Assembly (NCBI GenBank): GCA_944380695.1
Contig: CALWII010000056.1
Span: 1-9,609, forward strand
Direction: 5' to 3'
Origin: an uncultured Clostridia bacterium
Lineage (GTDB): Bacteria > Bacillota > Clostridia > Christensenellales > UBA1242
Length of the DNA stretch: 9,609 nt
Shown: positions 1-6,597 of the stretch, piece by piece
Layout: each line of letters opens with the position of its first letter
Numbering within the stretch: position 1 is the first letter of the stretch
Position numbers and translations under genes: made by a program
Notes under the pieces: generated by a model
The model's database searches: none
What the model saw: the letters and a program-made list of their open reading frames with translations, nothing else
Told to the model about the DNA's origin: nothing

Positions 1-1246
1 CACCGTAATTGTTGTAAACCACATAATTGTTTTCAATTGAACTATCCACGACATTATTGACCAGCATCGATATCGGAGCAACTTTAAGGTTGATTTTTAT
101 AGTTCGTTGCTTGCTGACATAACTTTCTTCATTTTTAAAGCTTTGTTCACCGACCATATAATACAAATCAAAGTTTAATTCAGTTTGTTGAGAGACGGTA
201 GTCGAACTTGTGATTTCAAAATCTATGGTCAATTTGTTGTCTTCTTTATTGTATGTTTCACCCGATACAATAGCAGAAAAAATGTCAGGCTTCGTATAAT
301 CAAATTTAATGAAAGAGTTGGATAAAGTTGATTCGGCATTCGAATTGATAGGACTATATGGAATTGTAACAGAAATTGTCTTTTTGTAACTTTGTTCATC
401 TTTACCATTAACAACCAATGTGAGTTGGTCTTTTTCAATTCCATCGATCTCTATTGCATCATCTTCCAAACCTTTAAGTACATAAAAAACAAATGGTACA
501 ACAATTGTTCTTTCCTGCCTTGCCCCATCAATATATTCAAAAAAGGAGTAACGAGCATACGCAGTTATGCCCTGACCATCTTTTGAAACTGAAATAGGTG
601 TGATATTGGCATTTTTTTCGCCATTTGCAAAATAAAAATTTAATTGACCTTGCTCATATTTAATTTGAGAAAATAGGTTAAGCTCTCCAATTTGGTCAAT
701 CGTCATAGCATAGTGGAATGTAAGATTTTTTTCAGTAGAATTGTCCTCAAAAACAAACATCTCATCAGTTGGGACAAAAGAAGAGTTAGGTGTTACATAG
801 AGCATTTTTGATTCGTCGAGAGCAACTGAATTAGAATATTGCAAAACATCGATTTGTACACTGCAAGATTTTGAACCTTCGTTAGTTGTGGCGACCAAAA
901 TCGTTTGCCCACCACTGATAGCAGTAATTTGAACAACAATCACATTATCATTTCTAGAAATTTCCTTCAATGTGATATGCGCGCTCGTCGTTGTAGCGGC
1001 TGTTGAATCATATAGCGAATAACTCAACGAATTGTCAACCCCATCAACAAAATTGCCGATTGTAAATTGAATTTCTTTTGTTTCGCCACGATAAAGAGTA
1101 ACACTACTTTGACTTGCCGTCAATGTCAATTTTTCCGACGCCGATTCTCCACAGCCAGCAAAAAAGAGGCCTGCGAACACAAAAATTGTTCCCAAGCAAA
1201 GCAACAAGACAACTCTCTTCAAAATATTTCTTATCGTAGCTATCAT
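1..1246 (-). CDS. Ig-like surface lipoprotein, C-terminus cut by the window edge
   Basis: The frame is open from an ATG at 1246 to the left edge with no stop, giving 415 visible residues. The N-terminus has basic residues (R6, K10, R11), a hydrophobic core and a Lipo-box-like FAGC with Cys32. This indicates export and lipidation on the outer face of the cytoplasmic membrane. The rest is rich in Thr, Ser, Val and alternating hydrophobic residues, typical of beta sandwich. Residues about 35-135 resemble a bacterial Ig-like (BIG) repeat, with a V-T-L-Y-R-G-E opening and a G-G-Q-T-I-L-V ending. Further beta-rich modules follow. The start lies 9 bp after the virB4 stop, and its AAGGGGA ribosome-binding site overlaps that stop region with an unusually short spacer, so the two genes are probably one transcript. 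A role as a surface or channel component of the VirB4-driven machine is inferred from position only. Confidence 0.85.
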   Translation of the reverse strand, partial: MIATIRNILKRVVLLLCLGTIFVFAGLFFAGCGESASEKLTLTASQSSVTLYRGETKEIQFTIGNFVDGVDNSLSYSLYDSTAATTTSAHITLKEISRNDNVIVVQITAISGGQTILVATTNEGSKSCSVQIDVLQYSNSVALDESKMLYVTPNSSFVPTDEMFVFEDNSTEKNLTFHYAMTIDQIGELNLFSQIKYEQGQLNFYFANGEKNANITPISVSKDGQGITAYARYSFFEYIDGARQERTIVVPFVFYVLKGLEDDAIEIDGIEKDQLTLVVNGKDEQSYKKTISVTIPYSPINSNAESTLSNSFIKFDYTKPDIFSAIVSGETYNKEDNKLTIDFEITSSTTVSQQTELNFDLYYMVGEQSFKNEESYVSKQRTIKINLKVAPISMLVNNVVDSSIENNYVVYNNYG

Positions 1247-1255
1247 AATCCCCTT

Positions 1256-3985
1256 TTATTCATTTGTCGTTTCAAATATAGAGCGCACATAGTCGGTTGC
1301 AACAATTTGAAGCATTGTTCTACTCGTTGGACTAGTGATGAAGAATGCCTGCCCAAGACCAGCCGTAACAATAGCATTTTGTTCCTCTTCGTTAATACCA
1401 CCAGATTTTTTATACAAATCTACCAAGTCGTTTATATCATTTGGCGACAATGCCAAGATAAATGAATATTGACAAGCATTAATAACCGCCGTTGATTGTC
1501 TTTTTATTTCGTCAGAGCCCACGAAATCCGCCAAATTCTGTGTGATAATGATTTGCATACCCCAATATTTACGGATACGCTTTGCCATTTGTGCCATAAA
1601 ATCAAGGGCTATTGGGAAATTAGGATTTATGAAAAGGTGGGCTTCATCAACTGCAACAACAATTTTTCTATTATTAGCTTTATCCCCCTTATGATATTTT
1701 TCGTTAAAGTTTTTATTGTTAATAATTTCATTGTTCAAATATCTAAACACGAGAATCATTTGAGCATTTGTTAAAAGCGGGTTATTATTTGCAAACAACG
1801 ATTGGAAGTTGAAACAAACAAAGTTTTCATTTGTTTCGATTGAAGTTGGGCCATTCCAAAGTTTTGAGTTTCGGCCTCCAGAAGCGAACTTTTTAATGTA
1901 AGCTTCTATTGTGATAAGATTTTTAAGTGTGAACTCATCTTTAGTGGTCTTTATTCGTTTTAACACTAAATTATATAAATCGTCAAAAATTGGGTAATCT
2001 TTTGGTTCTTTATCGGCCAAGTTTGTATTTTCGTCAATACCTTTCAATTTATAGGTATCAACGATAAGCGAGTTTAAAAGCTCGAAAGCGTCTGAACTTA
2101 TACCATACAAAATGTTTCTAAAAAAGCTTTCCAAAAATTGTAAGTGTTGTGAATACGAATCGTTGATTCTTTGTACTTTATTTTTCTTTTTCTTCGGCTT
2201 AAAATCCACATAATCGTAATCTTCTTCCTCTTCATTTGTTTCAGTATCATCTTCATTTTCATCAAGTGAAGCAATTATATGGAACGGATTAATAATCCCA
2301 TAAAGTGATGATCCAACATCTATATATTTCCCACCCAAAGAAGCAGTAAGGTGCGCATATTCTTTTTCTGGGTCGACAATAAAGACTTTACAGTTGTCTG
2401 CCGCCAAATTCGCAAGTAGGGTTTTGACGGCAAAGGACTTGCCTGACCCCGACTTCCCAATAACCATAACATTAGAATTTACACGCGCATTATCTCTTGT
2501 GAAGAAATCAATGAATACGGGATATTCATTATCGCCCAAATAAATACCACCCTGGTCCTGCATAGCACTTGATATAAATGGGAACACAGCTGCTAAAGTT
2601 GAAGTCGGTATTCCTCGTTTATATCCCTTAACATTATCCCGTTGCGAAATATTGCTACTGATAAAAGCATCTTGTTGCCGAGCAAACATTTCACTGAATT
2701 TAAACCCGCTTTGTTTGAGCATAGCTTTAACATCTCGTTTTGCGGCATCTTCGCAAGTTATGTAAGTGCTGACATCATATAACTGTTGATTGTTATTTTT
2801 TAAGTTAACAAGCAAGTCTCTCAATGTTTCGACGTGAGTTTGGAGTTCAATCTGGCTTGAAGACCTACCGGTTTTGTAGAGTTTGCTTTCCATATCCATA
2901 ATGGCTTTATCTATTGACCTTTCTGCAGAAGATTTTGGAACTTGTGCAAATTTCATAACCACTTTAGTTCTATCCATAAGAAAAATATTTGAGCCCCATG
3001 CATTACCAACATTAAGCGGATAATCTGTTATTGCATAAGTCCTATATGCACTACCATCAATAATGTATTTTGCAGCTTTGAATTGTATTTCTTTTGGTTT
3101 CGCCCACTTAATATGATCAGCCAACAAAATACTTTCAAGTTCTCTTTGGTCAAATTCTCTGCCGTAATTTGCTTTTAGAAAAATTGTAAGGTCTTGCCCA
3201 TACAACCTTTTTGCACTCATCGGTGCCAATGAAGATGCCAAAGCATTAATCATACCGTTCACAGTGTTTTCTAAAAGCTCCAAATCTTTGTCATAAACAA
3301 CAACATAAAAATGGTCTTTATAAACCTTGTCTTTTCTGTTTAAGTTTTCTAAAAAAGAAACTCTCTCTTCAAAAACCGGTGAGCGAGCATCTACTTCTTT
3401 TTCAGTAACCTGACCCTCATACTGCATTTCCAATAAAAGTTCATATTTTTTATTCTCCGCATATATGTAGTTGTCTAAAATCATTGCCAAGTTTAATTTT
3501 ATAATTGAGCAGGTTTGGTCAGGAGTGAGTCTTCTTAAAGCGTTAGCAAAACTTTCAATAACATTATCCTGCGTGTATTCAGTCAACAAGCCAAACAAAA
3601 CTGGTCGAATTTCTATTACTTGTCCATAGTACGAACCAAAATTAATAAATCTGTCTTGATAGATGCTTTCAAAAGGAATTATTTCGTTAATATCCCCTTT
3701 TTTATTTTTCTTTAAGCCTTGGTCAGAAAATTTCTTTTTTTGCGCCATAAACCTAAACAAATGGGCACAAGTGACATAAAGCCTTTCGTCGTCAGCTATC
3801 TTAATAAAAATAGAAACATAAAAAATGGTGAAAACGGCGGCAATCCAAAAATGTCCTTCGAAATTTGATGCGAACAAAATAATTGCGGTTGCCCCACCTA
3901 AAATCATTAAAATTAAATCAAGTCCGGTTACGCCTCTGATAAATTCAAGTTTGACTTTGGTCTTCCTTGGAATAATTCTCTGCAT
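1256..3985 (-). CDS. virB4: VirB4/PrgJ-family secretion ATPase with fused PrgI/VirB3-like N-terminus
   Basis: This 909-residue ATPase should power assembly of, or transport through, a type IV secretion (conjugation-type) channel at the inner face of the membrane. Residues 1-90 carry two hydrophobic segments (about 21-41 and 45-62) followed by a basic stretch, the layout of the small PrgI/VirB3 protein, here fused to VirB4. Residues about 100-450 match a VirB4 N-terminal domain. The RecA-like ATPase domain has Walker A at 510-517 (GKSGSGKS), Walker B at 774-781 ending D780-E781 in a VDEAH context, and a downstream IIITQN motif (812-817). Residues 574-603 form an acidic then Lys-rich insert. 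The ATG at 3985 is preceded by AAGGAG (3992-3997) at 6 nt, which fixes the start. It heads a transcription unit with the Ig-like lipoprotein. Conjugative element versus resident secretion system cannot be settled from this window. Confidence 0.93.
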   Translation of the reverse strand: MQRIIPRKTKVKLEFIRGVTGLDLILMILGGATAIILFASNFEGHFWIAAVFTIFYVSIFIKIADDERLYVTCAHLFRFMAQKKKFSDQGLKKNKKGDINEIIPFESIYQDRFINFGSYYGQVIEIRPVLFGLLTEYTQDNVIESFANALRRLTPDQTCSIIKLNLAMILDNYIYAENKKYELLLEMQYEGQVTEKEVDARSPVFEERVSFLENLNRKDKVYKDHFYVVVYDKDLELLENTVNGMINALASSLAPMSAKRLYGQDLTIFLKANYGREFDQRELESILLADHIKWAKPKEIQFKAAKYIIDGSAYRTYAITDYPLNVGNAWGSNIFLMDRTKVVMKFAQVPKSSAERSIDKAIMDMESKLYKTGRSSSQIELQTHVETLRDLLVNLKNNNQQLYDVSTYITCEDAAKRDVKAMLKQSGFKFSEMFARQQDAFISSNISQRDNVKGYKRGIPTSTLAAVFPFISSAMQDQGGIYLGDNEYPVFIDFFTRDNARVNSNVMVIGKSGSGKSFAVKTLLANLAADNCKVFIVDPEKEYAHLTASLGGKYIDVGSSLYGIINPFHIIASLDENEDDTETNEEEEDYDYVDFKPKKKKNKVQRINDSYSQHLQFLESFFRNILYGISSDAFELLNSLIVDTYKLKGIDENTNLADKEPKDYPIFDDLYNLVLKRIKTTKDEFTLKNLITIEAYIKKFASGGRNSKLWNGPTSIETNENFVCFNFQSLFANNNPLLTNAQMILVFRYLNNEIINNKNFNEKYHKGDKANNRKIVVAVDEAHLFINPNFPIALDFMAQMAKRIRKYWGMQIIITQNLADFVGSDEIKRQSTAVINACQYSFILALSPNDINDLVDLYKKSGGINEEEQNAIVTAGLGQAFFITSPTSRTMLQIVATDYVRSIFETTNE

Positions 3986-4004
3986 ACGCTTCTCCTTATT
4001 AGAT

Positions 4005-4034
4005 ATAATACTACAAAATAAGTTAAAAATACAA
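4005..4034 (-). promoter_or_regulatory. Probable sigma-A promoter of the virB4 operon
   Basis: On the minus strand TTGTAT (4034-4029) is followed after 18 nt by TATTAT (4010-4005). Transcription would begin near 3998, just ahead of the AAGGAG ribosome-binding site, giving a leader of about a dozen bases. The terminator at 4149-4174 lies upstream, so the operon probably has its own transcription start. The A/T-rich background lowers the certainty. Confidence 0.5.
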
Positions 4035-4085
4035 ACGATTTAACACAAAAAAACACGACTGATTTAATGAAAAAAAATGTTTTCT

Positions 4086-4135
4086 AAAATCAACAAAATA
4101 TTTTTTTTAAGAATAAATTAAATAACTTTTCAACC
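4086..4135. repeat. Degenerate intergenic repeat, copy 1
   Basis: Four blocks occur here in the same order as in copy 2 (5033-5115): AAAATCAACAAAA (4086-4098), TTTTTTTTAAGAA (4101-4113), AATAACTTT (4121-4129) and TCAACC (4130-4135). The spacers between blocks differ, so this copy spans 50 bp against 83 bp for the other. Both copies lie upstream of a minus-strand gene. A shared regulatory or duplicated element is possible, but low-complexity A/T sequence makes chance similarity a real alternative. Confidence 0.35.
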
Positions 4136-4148
4136 ATATTTTTATTTT

Positions 4149-4174
4149 AAAAAAACGAGTAAAAATTACTCGTT
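4149..4174 (-). terminator. Intrinsic terminator downstream of the PRC-barrel gene
   Basis: The arms AACGAGTAA (4154-4162) and TTACTCGTT (4166-4174) form a perfect 9-bp stem with a 3-nt loop. On the minus strand the stem is followed by seven T residues (4155-4149, two of them also in the stem). It sits about 135 nt past the PRC-barrel stop and upstream of the virB4 promoter, so it would insulate the two minus-strand units. The plus-strand reading lacks an equally good T run. Confidence 0.65.
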
Positions 4175-4309
4175 AAACTTTTGTTGAAATTTAGTTTAAA
4201 ATATTTAAAAAAATAAAATAAAAATTAACTAAATTTGATTATTTTTAATTATTTTTTTTCGTATTATTTAAAATATGTTATAAAATTTAAATTTTATTAC
4301 TTAAATTCA

Positions 4310-4978
4310 TTATTTAGAATAATAAAAAAGTATATTTAATTTATTGTGCTTTTTTGCTTCATTAATTTTTTTCTGTGTAATGACTTCACGATTTCTAATA
4401 ATCAATTCATTATTTATTCCAAGTATATCCCGGGTTGCTATTTTCCCCAACAAGCTCCGAGCATCTATCCCTATTCTTGAAGGCAAGACATTTTCAGTGC
4501 GAGTTATTTGCACGACCTGTTCTGGTTGTATCAAAGGGTTTTGGAAATTAAAAGGTTCAGCCTTTTCTTTTTTGCCAAACAAAATTAAAGCATCATTTCC
4601 GTTAATTACAATGTTTTTTGAACAAAAAGTTATTTTTTCGGTAGAAAAATAACAAACTTTATTGTTTTTTAAATAAATCTCTTTAATACTTCCCAAAAAA
4701 TTTGCACGCTTATCATAGACCTTTTTCCCTAGCACACTTTTAAAAGCAAACTCACCATATACCAAGCTAGCATTATTTTTTAAAAAAATAACATCGTTTT
4801 CCGCAGAAATGCTAGCATAATCAACTCGCATTTCGACTTCATTTTCTTCGTCAACAATAATAAGACCACAAATTTGTTTTAAATCGCTTGAAAATTCGGC
4901 AGAAAGCACATAACCGACCTTTAGACCATTATGTGAATAATAAACTTGCTTTGAAATTATTTCAGATAACTTTTTCAT
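4310..4978 (-). CDS. Tandem PRC-barrel domain protein
   Basis: This is a 222-residue soluble protein with no signal peptide or membrane segment. Residues about 7-65 and 80-136 are two PRC-barrel-like units: each begins with a K-x-V-Y segment, then a Gly-containing turn (G22; G96), and continues with short beta strands. After a linker, residues 173-222 form a third module (L-L-G-K-I-x-x-R-D-I-L-G, then I-T-x-x-x-I and A-K-K-H-N-K-L) that I recognise as the C-terminus of many Firmicutes PRC-barrel proteins. PRC barrels occur in ribosome maturation factor RimM, photosynthetic reaction centre H subunits and sporulation-linked YlmC/YrrD-type proteins; the specific role here is unknown. The ATG at 4978 has no Shine-Dalgarno sequence, and a TATATT hexamer lies exactly 7 nt upstream, suggesting a leaderless transcript. 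It is transcribed away from the DUF1858 gene. Confidence 0.8.
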   Translation of the reverse strand: MKKLSEIISKQVYYSHNGLKVGYVLSAEFSSDLKQICGLIIVDEENEVEMRVDYASISAENDVIFLKNNASLVYGEFAFKSVLGKKVYDKRANFLGSIKEIYLKNNKVCYFSTEKITFCSKNIVINGNDALILFGKKEKAEPFNFQNPLIQPEQVVQITRTENVLPSRIGIDARSLLGKIATRDILGINNELIIRNREVITQKKINEAKKHNKLNILFYYSK

Positions 4979-4985
4979 ACCATAA

Positions 4986-5014
4986 AATATAAAGATTAAA
5001 ATTTAAAAATTAAA
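4986..5014 (-). promoter_or_regulatory. Candidate leaderless promoter of the PRC-barrel gene
   Basis: TATATT (4991-4986) ends 7 nt before the ATG at 4978, which would put the transcription start at or next to the start codon. A weak -35, TTTAAT (5014-5009), lies 17 nt upstream. In A/T-only sequence such hexamers are common. The main support is the identical -10 to ATG spacing at the DUF1858 and aldolase genes and the absence of a ribosome-binding site. Confidence 0.4.
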
Positions 5015-5032
5015 TTTATAAAAAATAAGACA

Positions 5033-5115
5033 AAAATCAACAAAAAATCATAAAAAATATTGTTTTTTTTAAGAAAAATAAATAAAATATATAAAAATAA
5101 CTTTAAACATCAACC
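5033..5115. repeat. Degenerate intergenic repeat, copy 2
   Basis: The same four blocks as in copy 1 appear in the same order: AAAATCAACAAAA (5033-5045), TTTTTTTTAAGAA (5063-5075), AATAACTTT (5096-5104) and TCAACC (5110-5115). It lies in the spacer between the divergent PRC-barrel and DUF1858 genes, about 55 bp upstream of the PRC-barrel start. Confidence 0.35.
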
Positions 5116-5189
5116 TACAACTTTTAAATTTTAGAATTATCATTTTAATGCCAATTCACACTTTAAAAAATTTTATTTGTAAAAATCAT

Positions 5190-5218
5190 TTGACTTATTT
5201 TTTAAAAAAACATATAAT
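5190..5218 (+). promoter_or_regulatory. Near-consensus sigma-A promoter of the DUF1858 gene
   Basis: TTGACT (5190-5195), a 17-nt spacer and a perfect TATAAT (5213-5218) follow an A/T-rich stretch that could act as an UP element. The -10 ends 7 nt before ATG 5226, so transcription should start at 5225-5226 and the message would be leaderless. This placement also shows that the in-frame ATG at 5148 is not the translation start, because it lies upstream of the promoter. Confidence 0.8.
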
Positions 5219-5225
5219 CGAAAAT

Positions 5226-5438
5226 ATGAAAAAAATAAATAAAAATATGACTATAGAACAAGTACTAAAAATAGACTCAAAATTGGCTGATGTGCTAACA
5301 GGTTTTGGTATGCATTGTATTTACTGTCCTATGAGTCTTATGGAGACTCTTGAAGAGGCCGCAACAGTCCACGAAATCGATTGCGACTTTTTAGTTGAAA
5401 AATTAAATCAAACATTAAAAGATAAAAGCACCAAATAA
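5226..5438 (+). CDS. DUF1858 family CxxC redox-type protein
   Basis: This 70-residue cytosolic protein matches the DUF1858 (hybrid-cluster-associated redox disulfide) family over its full length. It has the M-T-I-x-x-V-L opening (8-14), the G-M-H-C-x-x-C-P core with Cys31 and Cys34, and the E-T-L-E-E-A-A helix followed by a His-containing turn. The family is small, about 60-75 residues, and is thought to act in thiol/disulfide or metal-related chemistry; a precise reaction is not established and is not claimed here. Family members usually begin M-K-K-I-x-K-D-M-T, which supports ATG 5226 over the in-frame ATG 5148 (upstream of the promoter) and ATG 5247. No Shine-Dalgarno sequence precedes it. 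Its last codons form one arm of the terminator shared with convergent hflX. Confidence 0.9.
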   Translation: MKKINKNMTIEQVLKIDSKLADVLTGFGMHCIYCPMSLMETLEEAATVHEIDCDFLVEKLNQTLKDKSTK

Positions 5439-5451
5439 AATGGTGCTTTTT
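5424..5451. terminator. Bidirectional terminator between DUF1858 and hflX
   Basis: AAAAGCACCA (5424-5433) pairs perfectly with TGGTGCTTTT (5441-5450) around a 7-nt loop that contains the DUF1858 stop codon (5436-5438). On the plus strand the stem runs into five T residues (5447-5451). On the minus strand it runs into four. It can therefore end both convergent genes, and the left arm encodes the last residues of the DUF1858 protein. Confidence 0.8.
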
Positions 5452-5454
5452 AAT

Positions 5455-6546
5455 TTATCTCCACAAAAGATTTATGATTTTATTTTTCAAATCCTCAATA
5501 CCTTCTTTTGTTTTTGTTGAAACATATATTTCATTTTCTAAAAGCTCTTTCCTGTTTTCTACCAAATCGCACTTATTGTAAACAATTAATCGATTTTGTG
5601 TTGCCCCTATATCATCTAAAACTTTATTGGTCACTCGCATAGATTCTTCATAATATAATTCCTTGCCGTCCAAAGAAGTTGCTGTTGGGTCAACTATATG
5701 CAAAATTAAATCTGATTCTTTTGCCTCATCAAGAGTCGAAGCAAAAGAATCGACTAGTTCGTGCGGAAGTTCTGAAATAAAACCGACAGTGTCGGTCAAG
5801 AGAACCACTTGCCCATTTAAATATAGTTTACGACTTGTTGTGTCTAATGTTGCAAAATACTTATCTTCAACATAAATATTATCTTTGGTCAGCACATTTA
5901 AAAGCGAGCTTTTCCCAGCATTTGTATAACCAACCAATGCAATTCTTTTTATTGCGTTTTTTATTCGCTCCCTTCTCCCCAATGCTCGCTGTTCTTTTAT
6001 TTTTTTTATCTCTTTTTTTAAAAAATCTATTTCTTTTTCAAGCCTACGCCTGTCTAACTCTAGTTTAGTCTCCCCAGGGCCTCTCATTCCCACTCCGGCG
6101 CCACCATATTTATTACTTGTTTCATTAACATCTCGAAGCTTTGGCAAAAGATACATATTTTGTGCAAGCTTAACTTGAAGCTTTGCCTCATTAGTTTTCG
6201 CCCGTATGGCAAAAATATCTAATATTAACCCGACTCTATCAATTACCCTAGTTGAAAATGCGTTTGACAAATTTCCAATTTGTGAACCTGTTAACTTATA
6301 GTCTACTATTACCACATCGGCACTGTTATCTTTCAAATAATTTTTTATTTCTTCGACCTTTCCTTTCCCAATAACAGTTGCTTTATTAAAATCTTTAATA
6401 TTTTGCACAAAAAATCCTATAACTTCTAGTCCTGTGCTTTCTGCCAATCGAGTTATCTCATCAAGTTTTCTTGCCTTGCTTTCATTTTTTTTTGTTATAA
6501 CAACCACAAGCAATGCTTTTTGCTTAATCTTTTCTGTAGAAAACAT
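5455..6546 (-). CDS. hflX: Ribosome-associated GTPase HflX
   Basis: HflX is a GTPase that binds the large ribosomal subunit and splits stalled or idle 70S ribosomes under stress; some relatives give ribosome-targeting antibiotic tolerance. The 363-residue protein has the N-terminal HflX domain (about 10-150, including the G-K-G-K-V-E-E-I segment at 60-67). The Gly-rich signature G-P-G-E-T-K-L-E-L-D-R-R spans 157-168, followed by a basic coiled-coil linker. The G domain has G1 GYTNAGKSS (206-214), G3 DTVGF (252-256), G4 NKCD (324-327) and a G5-like STKT (343-346). An upstream in-frame ATG at 6609 would add 21 residues. ATG 6546 is preferred because AAAGGTGA (6561-6554) sits 7 nt before it and the promoter lies between the two ATGs. 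It follows the PepSY-like lipoprotein gene after 22 bp. Confidence 0.95.
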   Translation of the reverse strand: MFSTEKIKQKALLVVVITKKNESKARKLDEITRLAESTGLEVIGFFVQNIKDFNKATVIGKGKVEEIKNYLKDNSADVVIVDYKLTGSQIGNLSNAFSTRVIDRVGLILDIFAIRAKTNEAKLQVKLAQNMYLLPKLRDVNETSNKYGGAGVGMRGPGETKLELDRRRLEKEIDFLKKEIKKIKEQRALGRRERIKNAIKRIALVGYTNAGKSSLLNVLTKDNIYVEDKYFATLDTTSRKLYLNGQVVLLTDTVGFISELPHELVDSFASTLDEAKESDLILHIVDPTATSLDGKELYYEESMRVTNKVLDDIGATQNRLIVYNKCDLVENRKELLENEIYVSTKTKEGIEDLKNKIINLLWR

Positions 6547-6553
6547 ATTTTTT

Positions 6554-6561
6554 TCACCTTT
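6554..6561 (-). promoter_or_regulatory. Ribosome-binding site deciding the hflX start
   Basis: AAAGGTGA on the minus strand ends 7 nt before ATG 6546. No comparable site precedes the in-frame ATG at 6609, so this site selects the shorter HflX. Confidence 0.75.
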
Positions 6562-6567
6562 GGCGAT

Positions 6568-6597
6568 ATTATACCACATATTGTTGACTTGAAGCAA
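6568..6597 (-). promoter_or_regulatory. hflX promoter inside the end of the lipoprotein gene
   Basis: On the minus strand TTGCTT (6597-6592) is followed after 18 nt by a perfect TATAAT (6573-6568), preceded by the TG of an extended -10 (TGGTATAAT). The lipoprotein stop codon TAA (6571-6569) lies inside this -10. Transcription would start near 6561, at the hflX ribosome-binding site, so hflX can be expressed independently of the upstream gene. Confidence 0.75.

Larger units (their letters stand above)
3986..4309. other. 324-bp A/T-rich intergenic region upstream of virB4
   Basis: There is no credible gene on either strand. Reading on the minus strand from the PRC-barrel gene towards virB4, it holds an A/T-only palindrome (4280-4297), a terminator hairpin (4149-4174), one copy of a degenerate repeat (4086-4135) and the virB4 promoter and ribosome-binding site (3992-4034). 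Composition is extreme, with long A and T runs that may bend DNA. Confidence 0.7.

Noticed and set aside
229..444. Short minus-strand frame inside the lipoprotein gene
   Set aside because: It is an out-of-frame shadow of the long lipoprotein frame that spans 1-1246 without a stop.
1067..1465. 132-codon open frame on the plus strand
   Set aside because: It overlaps virB4 and the lipoprotein on the other strand, has Cys/Arg-rich antisense composition and no ribosome-binding site.
4280..4297. 18-bp A/T-only palindrome just after the PRC-barrel stop
   Set aside because: It could be a weak hairpin, but perfect A/T palindromes are expected by chance in such sequence, and a better terminator lies at 4149-4174.
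5148..5225. N-terminal extension of the DUF1858 protein from an in-frame ATG at 5148
   Set aside because: A near-consensus promoter (5190-5218) lies inside it, its translation is low-complexity and not family-like, and homologues start at the equivalent of 5226.
3986..5225. Origin of replication or attachment site in the A/T-rich spacers
   Set aside because: No DnaA-box cluster, iterons, tRNA gene or clean direct repeats are visible; A/T richness alone is not evidence.
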